The notes below the pieces were generated by a model. It had not been told where the DNA came from, searched no databases, and saw only the letters and a list, made by a program, of their open reading frames with translations. A stretch of DNA of 55,211 bases from Pseudomonadota bacterium (GTDB lineage: Bacteria; Pseudomonadota; Gammaproteobacteria; Burkholderiales; Burkholderiaceae_C): the NCBI GenBank assembly GCA_018241225.1, contig JAFEEG010000049.1, positions 1-55,211 on the forward strand. Reading direction: 5' to 3'. Below, in pieces: positions 54,990-55,211 of this stretch (the stretch's first letter is position 1; each line of letters opens with the position of its first letter). Made by a program: the position numbers and the translations under genes.

Positions 54990-55211
54990 GGCGCTAGGAG
55001 TCCGCGCGGCAGAAGCGTGACGAACGCCTGATGGCTTGGTAGATTGCGGACCCATGCCCGCAAGCTACCTGCCCTACGAGCCGCAGCAACAACGACTGCT
55101 GCCCGACGCACTGCAAGACTGTCTGCCTGAGGGGCACCTGGCGTATCTCATCAGCGACAGCGTCGACAGTCTTGATCTGAGCGCATTCCACGCCCGGTAT
55201 GCCATGGGCGG
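54990..55211 (+). mobile_element. Left part of an IS1182-like insertion sequence
   Basis: A transposase start is cut by the window edge. The left boundary must lie in 54986-55053, between the accD terminator and the ATG; GGCGCTAGGAGTCC at 54991 onward could be the terminal repeat, but the right end is needed to confirm. The exact start is approximate. Confidence 0.6.
55054..55211 (+). CDS. IS1182-family transposase, N-terminal fragment (partial)
   Basis: The first 52 residues open MPASYLPYEPQQQRLLPDAL, then QDCLPEGHLAYLISDSVDSL, then DLSAFHARY at the edge. The P-E-G-H-L-A-Y-x-I-S-D segment is the standard N-terminal domain of IS1182 transposases. The rest lies outside the window, so intactness is unknown. 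Confidence 0.85.
   Translation, partial: MPASYLPYEPQQQRLLPDALQDCLPEGHLAYLISDSVDSLDLSAFHARYAMG

Overview
The window is GC-rich DNA, coding on both strands, with the gene order and sequence style of a Burkholderiales beta-proteobacterium, most likely family Comamonadaceae (Variovorax/Acidovorax-like). Supporting signs are the argD-DUF3579 pair, the acnB/mdh/gntR/sdhCDAB/sdhE/gltA cluster, the lysR-leuCDB-asd-fimV-truA-trpFBA-accD order, and GC-rich CTCCCTCGGGG-type dispersed repeats. It is mostly chromosomal core metabolism. The only mobile DNA seen is the start of an IS1182-like transposase at the right edge.

Region by region. (1) 1-2963: the tail of an unrecognised gene, a secreted HbpS/GlcG-type protein, and a FixJ-like regulator with its membrane kinase. 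(2) 3014-5653: DUF3579 diverging from argD-argF. (3) 5679-9766: an S9 lipoprotein peptidase diverging from an OmpR/QseC-like two-component pair, with a perfect 9-3-9 dyad between them. (4) 9911-15194: DUF2141 protein, Tat-type carotenoid oxygenase, YkgJ-like protein, MFS transporter, acyl-CoA synthetase. (5) 15371-18262: kynBUA, the tryptophan-to-anthranilate pathway, then an SMI1/KNR4-like protein and an FAD monooxygenase. (6) 20782-23284: feoA-feoB plus a Cys-rich membrane protein behind a Fur-box-like palindrome. (7) 23490-24410: a CHAP/NlpC-like amidase without a signal peptide. (8) 24520-40811: a TCA-cycle block (acnA, acnB, mdh, sdhCDAB, sdhE, gltA) with XRE and GntR regulators and two likely metabolite-repair genes (tam, CitE-like lyase). 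(9) 40972-47350: entericidin, lysR-leuCDB, SRPBCC protein, asd. (10) 47519-54938: fimV, truA, trpFBA, accD. (11) 54990-55211: insertion sequence start.

The most interesting things are small. A predicted 37-codon ORF at 46005-46118, ahead of asd, has 10 of residues 24-36 as Thr, Lys or Ile, end products of the Asd pathway. It is followed by two GCCTGG arms competing for one CCAGGC, which is the geometry of an attenuator. In kynU a 96-nt GC-rich repeat is inserted in frame just before the RFGF segment. A related repeat sits between sdhD and sdhA and supplies most of the sdhA Shine-Dalgarno sequence. Several divergent promoters carry perfect dyads that look like operators. All functions are inferred from reading the sequence; no database search was run.
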